A stretch of 64,000 nucleotides of DNA from Daucus carota subsp. sativus (GCF_001625215.2 NC_030389.2:37375454-37439453), one strand, 5' to 3'. Positions 38,370-51,330 are shown, counted from the stretch's first letter. Program-made: numbers and translations. Notes: generated by a model from the letters alone, not told the origin.

Positions 38370-38880
38370 TACTATATTATCTCAAGAGAAAATGCATTTT
38401 GGACATCCACATTTTAGGTATTTATCGCACTTGCAATACTATATTTAGAAAACCTCTGATTACAATATTATTTTTCAAGATTCTTTCTTAATTTGTGTAC
38501 TTCCATCAAGTGTCGCTAACCGAGTTAAAATACAAAAACGATAAGAGTATTGAAAGTGTTGTAAAGTTTAAAGTGCACATACAGAAAATTCACTTTTATC
38601 TATGTCTGTTTAGCACCTTTAGTGAAAAATACATAAATTATGAAAAATCTTGAAGAGCACTGAAAGTATAATATTTTGAAATATGTTTTAATTTACAGTT
38701 AGAAATAGACTCAATATGAGCGAGAAAATGATAAATTAGGAGGATAACTTTATATTATTAAAATAGATATGAGAGGATATGAAGAATTCTTAAACTGATT
38801 TTTGACTCAAAGTCTCTCTAAGTTCTATATATGACCATGTTTTCTATATTTACATTTAAAAGCTCATTGAATAATTTTTT

Positions 38881-39434
38881 GGGTTAATTATCAACTAGGT
38901 CACTTATTACGTTAGAAAATATCAAATGGGTCACTGGGAAATTTTTGGTCTCATTTGAATCACTAAAGTCATAAAAAAATATCAAATAGATACCTCTAAT
39001 ATCTTTTCGAGGAGTAAACTTTATTTTTCATTGAGTTTCACGCATTTTTCTTAGCTGTTAGTATAATCAAATGAAAAGTTATGAATTCTAATATTTATGA
39101 TATTATATTCAGATTTTAAGAAATTTATTTACTATTTATTTTTAATTTTACAATTATTTTGTTTAATTTATATCAAATAAATAATAAATGAATTTTTTAA
39201 AATCTAAATATATTATCGTAAATACTAGAATTCATAACCTTTCATTTGATTATACTAACAGCTAAGAAAAATTTGTGAAACTCATTGAAAAATAAAGTTT
39301 ACTCCTCGAAAAGATATTAGAGGTATCTATTTGATATTTTTTATGACTTTAGTGATTTAAATGAGTCCAAAAATTTCCCAGTGACCCACTTGATATATTC
39401 TAACGTAATAAGTGACCTAGTTGATAATTAACCC
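38881..39434. mobile_element. Fold-back Mutator-type element, copy 1
   Basis: 554 bp, nearly all inverted repeat: the left arm starts GGGTTAATTATCAACTAGGT and the right arm, reversed, reads the same. The arms run about 250-270 bp each with few mismatches. ATAATTTTTT at 38871-38880 is repeated exactly at 39435-39444. A 10-bp target duplication and long arms fit the Mutator superfamily. The transcript would form a long hairpin. Confidence 0.9.
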
Positions 39435-40076
39435 ATAATTTTTTGGATGTATTTAAAATTCTTTTTAAATATATCCAAGAAATTGATTTTGACTCAAATT
39501 GATTTATCTTTTCATAATAATTTTTTCAAATTTTCCCAATTATATAATATCTATAAATTTCGGTCAAATTTTGACCAGTCAAAAATCAAAAGATACATTG
39601 AGACAAAGGGAATATAAAATTCAGTAAGATAACCTATGTTCTAAAATAAGAATTCTTATGATCTTTTTACACTGATTTCAGATAAAAAAAAACTTGTTCG
39701 TATATATATTTTTTAGATTCTTTTTTCTGAATAAAATATAAATGTTAAATTTTATATAAAAATATATTTTCTTCTTTCCGATCGAATACTCATCTTCAAA
39801 GTTTGTACATGCCTTTCAAAGTTCGTCTTGATAATATTTTTTTTTTTTTGGTATCCATTCACAACTCATTTCAAATGTCCAGTCGTGGGGTTGATGAAGC
39901 ATTAGTCGATACATGCCTTTCATATGATTTTGAATTTTAGGATCAGAACTCGGAGCAAATCCAACACTATGCTAAGAAGTTTCCTAAAAATATTATAAAT
40001 TAATATGTTTTAGCACATGAGCTCCAACAGTACTCTCTATATCCATTCTCTATTATTATAATAATATTAAATTTAA

Positions 40077-40626
40077 GGGTTAAATCTCAAAATGCTCACC
40101 GAAGGGAAGGGCTGGTATCAAATTAGTCATCAAACTTAACGGGGTATCACTTGAGTCACTAAAGTCAAAGTAAATATCAAAAAGATACCTCGTATATGTG
40201 TTCGAAAACTAAAAATTATATCTATGGAGTTCTATAGATCTTTCTTGAATGCTACCACAACGAAATGAGAAGTTATGAGTTCTAGTATTTTAGATAATAT
40301 AGTGATATTTTTAAAATTTGATCTACTAATTGTTTTCATTTAAATTAGAAAATAACTACAAAATTAAAATTAAATAGTAGATAAATTTTAAAAAATCTCA
40401 TTGTATTATCCAAAATACTAGAATTCATAACTTTTCATTTGGTTGTAGTAGAATTCAAGAAAAATGTATAGAACTCCGTAAATATAATTTTTAGTTCTCG
40501 AGGACATATTTGAGGTATATATTTGATATTTATTTTGACTTTAGTGATTCAAATGATTCTCCGTTAAGTTTGATGACTAATTTGATATCAGCCCTTCACT
40601 TCAGTGAGCACTTTGAGATTTAACCC
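40077..40626. mobile_element. Fold-back Mutator-type element, copy 2
   Basis: 550 bp, ends GGGTTAAATCTCAAAATGCT and its reverse. TTAAATTTAA at 40067-40076 is repeated exactly at 40627-40636. The inner arms share words with copy 1 (TCACTAAAGTCA, GAAAAGTTATGA or GAGAAGTTATGA, ATTCTAG/AATT), so both are one family, but the outer 80 bases differ strongly. Confidence 0.9.
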
Positions 40627-41234
40627 TTAAATTTAAACAACTGCCATCTATTTGCAGGTGGAGGAGAAAAGGAAATGAATATTTTAATAATAAAAATAAT
40701 TTAGAAGTGGCTAGCATATTCAAAAAATAGAGAAAGGGAGACTTGTGCTAGCGATTTAGCACATCACTAGCATAGTATTGGAGTGCAATTTTATCCTATA
40801 ATCTCTATTTTTAGATTTAAGACTTGATTTAGCACATTGGAGCAAATCTTCCCTACATCTACATCTGCACACGTAGATGGGACCACCGGTGTTGCTCCCT
40901 TTTATACATTTTATTTATTATATGTTGCTTCATTTTTTAATGTAATTTCACGAGATTTGATTCGATTCCATAGTAAATGATAATATTTTTTTATCAATGT
41001 ACATATGAAAATAATATTTATAAAATGAGGGAGATGGAGTATGATTCCTTCTAAATAATCGGACTTAGAATTGCGACAACTGTAAAGAATTTTTGACATC
41101 TATGACTGCATTTTCACATTGTAAAGATGTTTTTCTTCATAAACACAAAAGGAAATAAAGGTGTTTTTCAACCATTTCTTAGAAGGGGAGATGAACTTTG
41201 CTGAAATCATAGCTGTGTTTAACTGACTATCGAC

Positions 41235-41290
41235 AATAACTGCTTTAACCTTTTTTTTTTTTTTTTGTGAAGATAATAACTGCTTTAACC
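41235..41290 (-). mobile_element. Poly-A micro-insertion with 16-bp direct repeats
   Basis: AATAACTGCTTTAACC at 41235-41250 is repeated exactly at 41275-41290. The insert is T16 then GTGAAGAT; read on the minus strand, ATCTTCAC then A16. Polarity is therefore clear. Confidence 0.65.
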
Positions 41291-41584
41291 TTGATAGGAA
41301 TATCAATAAATCACTGTATTTCAATATTATTTTAATAATTTCTTGAATCACCAGTACATTCTTAATTTTTCTAATCATTACTTATTTTAGATAATCTCTA
41401 ATCAGTTTAATGTTTACGAATAAAAATTGAGCTTTTTTTTATAAATAATCAAGTTTGCAAGAATTTTTACAAAAATATTTGTCACTTTTTAAAATAAATT
41501 ATAAAAATACTATATTTTTGAAAATATTTGCATAAATACGGTGTTTACATATGCAACCATATCCTCAACTCCTACCAACTATGT

Positions 41585-41785
41585 GCCAAGAAGCCGCTTC
41601 TAGTATCTGCTTTTCTTGACCCGTTTATGTAAAGAAGTAGAAGCATTTTTAAAAAGCTGAGAATACTAGTTTATCTCTCTTTATTTTCCAAACACTTTAT
41701 TAAATTATTTACTTCTTATTTCTACTCCACTTCTTTAATTTAAGCAAGAAATCACTTTTTCTAAGTTAACCCAAACGGCTCCTAT
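41585..41785. mobile_element. MITE-like element with CCGTTTGGG end
   Basis: Reversed, the right end reads GGAGCCGTTTGGGTTAACTT, with CTTGCTTAAATTAAAGAAG and GTGGAGTAGAAAT inside. The same words occur in the element at 48072-48316, so both are one family. The left limit is approximate. Confidence 0.55.
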
Positions 41786-42499
41786 ATATGCAAATTTGAA
41801 AAAATCGGTTGAAGATTACATTTAGTTACATAAAATTAGAGATGATCTGTGAAGTTAAAATTACTTATAATAATTTACACTCTATCTGTTTTTGAAATTT
41901 ATTTTTACAAAATTTGAATATAATTATTATAAAATAATTTATAATTTATTATCATTATATTAATAAACTTTTATATAAATTTTTTATCCAAATATATAAA
42001 TCAAAAATTATCTTTTACTAATCAGTCCAACTTTCTGCATAAGAGTATCTTAAGACTAGATACTAAGACAACAAATAATGTATTTGAGAAGGTAGAACTA
42101 CTTTGCACAGTGAAATCAACCTGCTCTATTCTAGTCCTTTGTATATATTTTTAACTCTCATAAAATATAATTTCATAAATAATTTAAATATTTTTTAAGT
42201 GAAAATATATTAGTTAAATTATTATTTAAGAATACATTTTTTAAATTTATAAAATTATATTTTAAAAAGATATTTATAATATTTATTAAATTATATAAAA
42301 GAATCTGCATAAAAATAAGTGGGAAAGTTCTCCTCTCAATTGAGTAACTTGTTCACAGTTCACACTGTTCTGCAAGCCCATGAATAGACATTAGCTGATT
42401 AGCCCATGATTGAATACGCGGGATAACCTTGTTATGCGACGACTGACCAGCTTTTTGTGTGGGCGTCCTTATTTCTCCGCTGTTCAAATATATATTCGG

Positions 42500-42795
42500 T
42501 CTTGAATTGTATACAGTTTTCGTTTTGAACGTATCATTAATTAAGTTTGTATAATATAAAAACTTAACTACACCCACTATTTTCTTCCACTACACCCATT
42601 TTATACCTTAAATATTAGTACGTCACAACACTTTACTCACACTACACTCATTTTACCCATTAACCCATTAACCCATTAAATATTAATCAGTCCCACCACT
42701 TCACCCATTTTTCTTACTTTTCATCACTAAATTACACTTTTTCTTAATTTCCGTGCCACTCCTCATATGTATACAATTCATCGGGACAGAGGGAA
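42500..42795. mobile_element. Stowaway-like MITE, left end decayed
   Basis: The right end reversed reads TTCCCTCTGTCCCGATGAAT then TGTATAC; the left keeps GAATTGTATACAG. The interior has CCCACCACTTCACCCA as in the element at 14724. Borders are approximate on the left. Confidence 0.6.
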
Positions 42796-43282
42796 TAGAT
42801 TGTTTTGGATTCATTTGTTTTTAAAGATACTTCGATACAAGATACTCTCTCTTTCTATATACGTTTCTTGTATGATGTCACTATTATTCATAACACGAGA
42901 CAAACTACTAATTTACGTCTAATTTATAAGACTAAAAGTGATCTGGTTGGATTCATATTTATAAGTACTTTAATACTTTAATACGGTTCTGTCAAAAATA
43001 AATAAATTACTACGGTGAAACTTTTATATTTAGTACTAATACAAAATTAAAGATATTGACAATAATGTGTGTTGACAAACGTGATAAAAGTAAACATGAA
43101 ATGTATTAAGAGACGGACGATTATCAATTTTTAGAATTCAAATCATAAAAATATTTGAAATTTAATTTTAACAAGAATAAGTGTAATTTTTAGAAAGTAC
43201 ATATTTATGTTATTTTTAAAAATAAATAATTTAATCATAAAAATGAGATAAATTAAACTCATATTATTTCACTAAAATTATA

Positions 43283-43685
43283 CTTCCTCCGTCCCATTTG
43301 AATTGTCCACGTCTAGGATGGAGAGCTAGACAGCATTTTAATACTCTTAATCCTTCAACCCCTCAATTTTTTAAGTTACCTTTTAACACATTTTTCAAGA
43401 CTCATTTAAAATATAGTTCCATGATATATATTTAATTTTTTTTCCTGAATAAAAGTTTGATGTTTAAATTTTTATTCAGAATAAACATAAAATAACTACA
43501 CTTTACAAGATTCTCAAAATGCGTGCAAACAATGAACACAAACAATTCAGATGACAGAAATTATAGTTTCATAACTTATATTTAAACTTTTATTCACAAA
43601 CAAAACTTTTTATATTAAATTATATAATTATAAGTCTTAGCGTCTAAATAATTCAAAAACAGTATACAAATGAGTGACGGTGGAA
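43283..43685. mobile_element. Stowaway-like MITE of the larger family
   Basis: The left end reads CTTCCTCCGTCCCATTTGAA. The right end, reversed, reads TTTCCACCGTCACTCATTTG. The interior word TCATTTAAAATATAGTTCC also occurs at 46680. It ends just 200 bp before the first receptor-like protein gene. Confidence 0.65.
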
Positions 43686-43881
43686 ATTTCAGGAGTCCAT
43701 CGTTTAGTATTATTAAATTAATAAAACAAGTCATCTAAGTGACCAAGTCTTATATTGCGGTACAAATTAATGCAACGACCCACTCAAAGAGACAACTTTT
43801 CTTTGTCCTGTCCTGAAACTCTATTAATGTTGTTGTCATCTGCAGCTTGCAACTCGAGAGATAATCAACAAACAAAAGAAT

Positions 43882-46418
43882 ATGAACTTGCTAGTTCTTG
43901 CTTGTGCACTAGCATTTCTGTCAACTTCGTATCTTGGTTGCCAAGGCACTGATTTGTCTGAGGACTCTCGAAATAAAACATGCATTGCTGGTGAAAAGCA
44001 AGTGTTGTTGGACTTGAAGAAAATTCTCATCGACCAAGATAAATGGCTGGAGTCGTGGGTCGGAGATTATTGTTGTTCATGGCAGGGGATTGGTTGCGAC
44101 AAAGACGGACATGTTACTGAGCTTGATGTTGGAGATTGCTCCTCGAAAGGTGATTCTATCATACCCTTCCTTGTGCGTCGTATATAACTAGTTCGACTTT
44201 TGGAAAAACCGTTTATACTGGTTTGGTTCGAAAAAAACAAGAATCCGGACTAAATCAACTCGTTTCTGCTCCTTAAATAGTTATGCTTAGAATTAAGAAG
44301 GATCTTTCTAGTTTGTGTCCCAACTACTACTTTTTATTTAGGTAAAAGATTTTTACTGGTGGAGAATTTTGTGCATGCAAGGAGACCATCGGTATTAATT
44401 AGATTGAAGCCAATAAAAATCCAAAATTTATTTAAAAAATGGTTGTTAGTGTGTGTCCGTGAGCAAACGCTAGAAAATCCGAATTAAGAAAGCTATCAAA
44501 TGTCTCATTTTATTCCTTTAAATATTTGGCTCAATCTGATCAGTATGATTTGGCAACCACATTTTCAGGTTCGATTCCAAAAACTATAGGGAATTTGACA
44601 TTTCTTACCACTCTTACACTCAGTCAGAATAATTTCCAGGGCTTGATTCCCAAGTCCATCGGAGATTTGAAATCACTAGTTACGCTTGAGCTTTCGTTTA
44701 ATAATTTAAGCGGTCCTCTGCCAGAATCTTTTTGTCGATTGTCGAAGTTGGAAAAATTGGATGTTGGTGATAATCAACTGAGTGGAACCATTCCAAAATG
44801 CATTGGACAACTATCAACTCTGAAATGGCTGGATCTTTTTCAAAATTCATGGGAGGGTGTATTATCAGAGCAACAATTGGTTAATCTCACAAGCCTTACT
44901 TTCTTGAGTATTTCTTCTAAGTCCAAGTTGGTGTACCATGTTAGCTCTGAATGGATTCCTCCGTTTCAGCTCCAAGGTTTTACCATAGAGAACATGAGGG
45001 TTGGCCCCGAATTCCCTCCGTGGCTACTAACACAGGAAGAATTATTACTGCTGAAGATGTCAAATTCAAGCTTAGTAGGCACCATCCCGGCTGATTGGTT
45101 TGGGAATCTCCTATCTCATGCTGTGCATGTTGATCTATCTTATAATGACATCAGTATGGCGCGCCCTTCATTTATCTCCGCTCCAAATAATTTATCTACA
45201 TTACGACTCTCAAATAACCGCTTGTCAGATGAATTTCCTGCATATATATGCAATTTTTCATCTCTGACAGCTTTACTTCTCTCTGACAATAATTTTACTG
45301 GAGAGCTCCCACGGTGCTTAGGAAATTTGACACAACTCGAGGAACTTGATGTGATGGACAACCATCTCTCTGGTCATGTTCCAGATGTTTTCGGCTCTCT
45401 GGAACGTCTCAGTTATCTAAATTTTTACAACAACAGTTTTGAAGGGAAACTTCCTCTGTCTTTCCAGAATTTGACACAACTGCTGATATTCGATGTGGGA
45501 AATAATAATTTCAGAGACGCTCTTCCTACCTGGACCAGCCAGCAAATACCTTATCTTACGTATATAGGACTCCGAGCCAACCACTTCTATGGTACTATTC
45601 CTATACAGTTGTGCAACTTCTCATCAATTCAGATCATAAACCTGGCAAGAAATCATATCACCGGAAACATTCCTCAATGTTTTAACAATTTAACTGCCAT
45701 GACCACAAACGAAACAGGAATACGGTACTATTTTGGTGACACTTTGGTTGGGGGTAAAGTGCTGATAGATGATGTGAAAGGATATGAACTTAAGTACACA
45801 TCTACCCTTGATTTTTTCTATTCCATCAATCTATCAGACAATAACATCAGCGGAGAGATTCCAGAAGAGTTGATGGATCTTCGTAATCTATTGAATCTGA
45901 ATTTAGCAGGTAATAATCTAGTTGGAAAGATCCCTGCCCGGATTGGGAAAATTGAACAACTGGAATTTCTTGATCTCTCCAGAAATAAACTTTCTGGCCC
46001 TATTCCACAGAGTCTATCAGAATTGAAGTTTTTGGTCCGCTTGAACCTCTCTTTCAATGATTTATCAGGGAGAATACCCACTGGAAACCAACTCCAGACC
46101 CTTGACAATCTCTCCTCCATCTACGCTGGCAACAATCAGCTCTGTGGCCGGCCTATTCTGAAGCTCTGCTCTGGTGATGCCAAACCACATGAAGGTCACG
46201 ACTACGAGAAAGACAACTCTGATAATGATTCAGATTCAGACGAGCACGTGTGGTTTTACGCAGGGATAGGTCCAGGTCTTTTGGTAGGGTTTTTGGGATT
46301 TTGCTCTAGTTTGCATTACATGAAATCTTGGAGGCATAGTTACTTTAACTTTGTCGAAATGGTCTTAGACAAAATCGCGGTTTTCATTGCCTTGTCGTGG
46401 AAAAAGTTCTATAAGTAA
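43882..46418 (+). CDS. LRR receptor-like protein, EIX2-like, copy 1
   Basis: Two exons, 43882-44149 and 44569-46418, join in phase 1 to give 705 residues. Order: signal peptide (MNLLVLACALAFLSTSYLGC), LRRNT cap (CIAGEKQVLLDLKK, then CCSWQGIGC), a run of about 20 extracellular LRRs of the plant type (IPKTIGNLTFLTTLTLSQNN), a non-LRR island near KGYELKYTSTLDFFYS, the last four LRRs, a cap (NNQLCGRPILKLC), an acidic stretch (DNDSDSDE), one membrane helix with GIGPGLLVG, and a basic 30-residue tail with no kinase. Such proteins perceive microbial patterns with SOBIR1 and BAK1 (family knowledge). It is shorter than tomato EIX2 (about 1000 residues): the LRRs right after the cap are missing, at the intron. 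The paralogue at 49071 has the same form, so this is not a private deletion. Confidence 0.9.
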
Positions 46419-46659
46419 CAGGTGAAGTGATATTAATCTTGCTTCCTCTCCCTCACAGAGGTAGAAAGAAACTTGTAAAGAATGTCAGTATTTCTGCTCC
46501 TGCTTTCTTAACAGTTTTTAGTTCTCTGAAATTGTAGTTTCTAATACTATTCAATTTCCTGGCTACTAAATTGTAGTTCTTTGCATATATGCGAGGATTG
46601 TCTCGAACTTCACCTACAATTTAAATTTTGTATAGAATATCAAAATAGATTCCATTTTA

Positions 46660-46852
46660 GGCTACTTTTTAGCAGGTTTTTCAACACTCATTTAAAGTAT
46701 AGTTTCATAATATATTTTTAAATTTTTTTTATCTGAATAAAAATTTGATATATAAACTTTTATTCAAAAACAATTGAAAAAAGATTATGAAACTATACTT
46801 TATGGGAGACTCAAAATGCGTGAACGTAAACAACCTAGAGTGACGGAGGAAG
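46660..46852. mobile_element. Stowaway-like MITE, left end lost
   Basis: The right end reversed reads TACTTCCTCCGTCACTCTAG, with TA after it (46853-46854). The interior matches the element at 43283 in reverse (ATGAAACTATACTTTA). The left border is approximate. Confidence 0.55.
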
Positions 46853-48071
46853 TATAAATTAATTACAAAAATATTTTACATAAAAATTGAATTATTTAAA
46901 ATACAATTAAAACAAATTTACTAAAAAAAGAAAAAAATAGTTACCTTCTTTGGCGACTTTAGGGGTAGGATTGCACTTGTTGGTGTCGAATCTTGAGATG
47001 AAAAGATTTTTCTGCCTTGTTCCATTATTAGTCCGGATAAAAATAGAATTAAGTAAAAACAGAATTAAAATAAATATATTTTGAATATACAGAGGATAAA
47101 CTGGATAAATAGAAGAAAAGGGGAGAATTATTAATATTGAGATAAACTAAAGAAAATGAGACAATAGAGTATAATGAGAGTGAAGTGAGATAGATATTTA
47201 CAAGGAGAAGTGAGTTGTGTTTGTAGCAGAATAGCAGAGAAGAAGAAGAGTCGTTGAAGGGTGTAGCCGTTGGTCTGTGCATGTAACCCGCGAGTCGGTC
47301 CGGGCTGGACTTGTGCGGTTCGCGCGGGGCGGCCTGATCCCATCCCGGTTTGCAAAACATATTCGTCCTTGACCCGATTTTTCAGTCAGTTTCAGTTTAG
47401 CATGCTGGAATCGTCCGTTTAACCAGCTCTATTAGTAACATTGAAAGGTATCATAGTTTGTTCTTAATAAAACTTAGGCTAAGGCCTAAATTTAAAATTT
47501 GCATGAGATTTAGTCACTCTGGTGAAGATTTAGATCGAAAATTGATTTAAATTTGGACTCTTAAACAACGCCCAGACATACATAAGATTGATTTTGACGG
47601 AAAATACAAGCATATTAGATATTCCTTTAATTTTGAAATAATAGTGGTTTTAAATTTTTACACGTAATTTGGAATATATAAAATTGTATGTCTACACTTT
47701 ATTTTTTAAATTAAAATCTAGATACTAAAATATTATTAAAAATAAAAAATTTGGGAAAAAAAATGTGTATGAGTATGTTTGTTCAAGTTGCCTGACAAAA
47801 AAAAATTACATAAAAAGAGTCATGTTGGCAATGAAGGTTGGTGCAGTGAGCCAGTGATTGAGCTCCTTACCCTATTTTCTCTCTTGAGCGCCCCCCCTAC
47901 ATGAAAAAACTAATTCTTATTTTGAAATGGTGGGAGTTCTATCTAAGCTAATCGGTTGGCAAGCCTCCTGTCTCATGCTTGCCGTTGCCAACCAATCACG
48001 ATTTTATTAAAACCCAACTTAAAGTTGTGTTTGAGCTGAAAGCTGAATTTAAAGTAGTGTTTTAGAATAAT

Positions 48072-48316
48072 GGGATCGTTTGGGTGAACTTAAAATAAAT
48101 GCTTCTTGCTTAAAATAAAAAAGTGGAGTAGAAGTTAGAAGCAAGTTAAGACTTATAAGTGATTAAATTGTTTGGGAAATAAGCAGAAGCTCTGAAACAA
48201 AAGAGCATTCCTAGCTTTTTATAAGTGCTTCTTGACTTTTTACACAAACGCTACAAATAAGTGCTTCTAACTTATAAAACAGAAACCCGACTTTTAAGCC
48301 GGAAACAAACCCCCTC
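48072..48316. mobile_element. MITE-like element with GGGATCGTTTGGG end
   Basis: Left GGGATCGTTTGGGTGAACTT; right reversed GGGGGTTTGTTTCCGGCTT. The interior carries AAGTGCTTCT words in both directions. Same family as 41585-41785. No target duplication could be fixed. Confidence 0.6.
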
Positions 48317-48386
48317 AATATTTGGAGCCATTTTTCTAGATGATATTTGGTACATTATTTTTCAAACTTGTGAGATAAAGGGCGAC

Positions 48387-48545
48387 ACCCACCATTTCTA
48401 TGATAGCATTCCTCAACAGCTCTGCGAATACTCATCAATTCAAGTTCTATACTTGGCAGTAAATGATATTAGTAATTACTGGAAACCTTCCTCCTTGTTT
48501 TAACAATTTAAATTCCATGACTACAAGCAATACTTCAGTTCATGT
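48387..48545 (+). pseudogene. Receptor-like protein relic
   Basis: Plus strand encodes HFYDSIPQQLCEYSSIQVLY and LAVNDIS, then, in another frame, NLPPCFNNLNSMTTSN. This matches residues just before the island of both neighbours (HFYGSIPNQFCSYSSIQVLN in copy 2). About 160 bp are left. It shows that a third copy once lay between them. Confidence 0.8.
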
Positions 48546-49070
48546 TGAAATATGTATCGTTAAATCTAAAAGAGAATGAAATATATCAGTAACAAATGTT
48601 GAATGAAAGTTATTACAGAGAGGTCACCAAACAAATTTTTGGAGAACACTTGTATATTTTTAAATTTTCCGGGGTGAAACGTGTCCTCCGTGTCTGTTAC
48701 TAGATCCGTCCTTACACCGTAGTACACAAAGCAAATTTGAACCTTACTGCACAAAGAAATTCTGAACTGTATTTACAAATTATGTTTTTTCTTCGTTTTC
48801 CGAATATCAACTCTGATTTATGTACTTGACCATTTGAATACTGTGTGGTTCAAAGTGCCTTGTCATGTCTTTCAGGATCTCTTTCTTCCACAAAATTGTC
48901 TAGTACTGCACAATGGTAGAATAATTGACACGAAAATTGACCTTTATCAGTTCATGTCCCAGATGATTTCAGCTCATATATATATAATGTTCATGCTCAT
49001 ATGTAGCTCGCATATTAGGATATCTTATTGTAATCACAATATAATCTTAGCCATAGCAATGCAAAAACAT

Positions 49071-51330
49071 ATGAATCTACTCGCCTTTGCTTATGCATTA
49101 GCTTCTCTACTAATTCCATATTTTGTTTGCGGATGCAATGAGAGTGAAAAACAAGTACTGCTGCACTTCAAACAAAGTATCGTCGACAAAAGAAATAACT
49201 TGGAGTCATGGTCTGGCAATGAACATTGTTGTTCATGGCGGGGAATTCAGTGCAACATAGACGGCCACATCACCAAACTTGATTTATCTGATTTATACTT
49301 GAAAGGTGATCAGATGTTAACGGTTTCTTGTTCTTGATTTACTATATTAGAATGATGTCGTCATATTTTATATTACTAGTATATAATTGTCATGTAATTT
49401 CTAGTACACAACAGGAGCTGCATGCACTTTCGTATACTGATATTTTTTTGTTTATCTAATCACTGATAACTATTTTTCAGGTTCGATTCCTGAAGATATA
49501 GGAGACTTGACATTTCTTACTAATCTTACACTTTGGGGGAATTATCTTAAAGGTCCGATTCCTAAATCTATTGCAAATTTGACATCGCTTACTGCAATTG
49601 ATCTTTCGTTCAATATTTTAAACGGTTCTCTACCAGAATTCTTTTGTCAACTGTCAAAGTTACAGATGTTGGATGTTAGTTATAATCATCTGAGCGGAAC
49701 CATTTCTAAATGCATTGGAGGACTATCAAAGTTAACATATTTGGGTCTTTCTTCTAATTCATGGGAGGGTTTATTATGCGAGGAACACTTTGCTAACCTC
49801 CCTAGTCTTAGCACCTTCTATATTTCTTCCAAATCCAACTTGGTGTTCACTGTTAGTTCAGAATGGATTCCTCGGTTTCAGCTCCAACATTTGTACATGG
49901 AGTCCATGAATGTGGGGCCTGAATTTCCTCGGTGGCTACTAACACAGACACATATGATAGAAATTGAGATGCCAAATATGAGCATATCAGATAACATCCC
50001 AGCTGATTGGTTTTCGAGTCTCCTATCCCGTGCTATGGTTGTCGATCTATCTGATAATGACATAAACGTGCCACAACCGTCATTAATTTCAGCTCCAAAT
50101 AATATGACTTTATTAGCACTTTCAAATAATCATTTATCAGACGACTTTTTTGCATATATATGCAATTTTACGTCCCTGTCTACTTTAGTTCTCTCTAACA
50201 ATAAGTTCTCTGGAGAGCTCCCTCGGTGCTTGGGAAATTTGAAACAACTGGAACAACTTGATGTGATGAATAATAGTCTTTCCGGTCATATTCCAGATTT
50301 TTTTGGGTCTCTGGGACGTCTCAATTATTTAAACTTGCACAACAACAAATTTCATGGGAAGCTTCCTCTGTCCATCCAAAATTTGACAGAACTCCGTGTA
50401 TTTGATGTGGGAAATAATAATCTGAGAGATATTCTTCCTCCTTGGACCGGAGAGCAATTACCACATCTAAGGTTATTAGTACTCCGAGACAACCACTTCT
50501 ATGGTAGTATTCCTAATCAGTTTTGCAGCTATTCATCAATTCAAGTTTTGAACTTGGCAGGAAACCATATCACTGGTAACCTTCCTCCTTGTTTTAACAA
50601 TTTAACTGCGATGACAACAAGCAATGTAGAACTGGGACCCTTCGCCCTTGATTTAGGTAATGGTGAAATGATAATAGATGATTCAAAAGGATATGAGCTT
50701 AAATACACATCTGGCCTCAATTTTTTATATTCCATTGATCTATCAAACAATAACATCAGTGGAGAGATTCCAGAAGAATTGATGGATCTCCGTAATCTAT
50801 TGAATTTAAATTTAGCGGGTAATATGCTAGCTGGAAGGATCCCTGACAGGATTGGGCAAATGGAACAGCTGGAATTTCTTGATCTCTCTAGAAATAAACT
50901 TTCTGGCCCTATTCCACAAAGTATATCGGAATTAAAGTTTTTGATCCGCTTGAACCTCTCCTTCAATGATCTATCAGGCAGAATTCCAACTGGAAACCAA
51001 CTCCAGGTCCTCAATAATCTCTCCTCTATCTATGCTGGCAACAATCAGCTCTGCGGGCCACCTATTCAAAAGCTCTGCGCAGCTGACACCGAATCACATG
51101 AAGTTCATGACGAAGAAAAAGCTGGTTCTGATTCTGATTCTGATTCAGAAGATGAGCACTTGTGGTTTTATGCTGGGATAGGACCTGGTCTTTTAGTTGG
51201 GTTTTTGGGATTTTGTTCTTCTTTGCATTTTATAGAATCTTGGAGGCATTCATACTTTCACTTTGTGGACAAAATCTTTGACAAGATAGCGATTATCGTT
51301 GCTTTGTGGTGGAGAAAGTGTCATAACTAA
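49071..51330 (+). CDS. LRR receptor-like protein, EIX2-like, copy 2
   Basis: Exons 49071-49305 and 49481-51330 join in phase 1 to give 694 residues. I chose the ATG at 49071 (MNLLAFAYALASLLIPYFVC) because it aligns with copy 1; an in-frame ATG lies 12 bases upstream. The layout is the same: signal peptide, cap (CCSWRGIQC), about 20 LRRs, island (SKGYELKYTSGLNFLYS), final LRRs, cap (NNQLCGPPIQKLC), acidic stretch (SDSDSDSEDE), membrane helix (GIGPGLLVGFLGFC) and a short basic tail. Exon 2 is 1,850 bases in both genes, exactly. The intron is shorter here (175 against 419 bases). Likely a cell-surface immune co-receptor-type protein; the ligand is unknown. Confidence 0.9.

Larger units (their letters stand above)
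40637..43881. other. Repeat-rich spacer, no gene recognised
   Basis: AT-rich. Holds three decayed MITEs and one clear micro-insertion (separate entries), plus a weak candidate at 42977-43015 (TTAATACGG and TTACTACGG around TTCTGTC and an A-rich tail). Confidence 0.5.
46419..49070. other. Spacer between the two receptor-like protein genes
   Basis: Holds two MITEs and a receptor-like protein relic (separate entries). A GC-rich island near 47280-47350 (GCGCGGGGCGGCC) stands out in AT-rich DNA and may belong to a decayed DNA element. No intact gene. Confidence 0.5.

Noticed and set aside
47270-47360. GC-rich patch as a gene or promoter island
   Set aside because: No supported frame and no splice context; more likely part of a decayed DNA transposon, not assignable.
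47787-47803. CCTGAC followed by nine A, like the micro-insertion heads
   Set aside because: No direct repeat could be found around it, so it does not meet the criterion.
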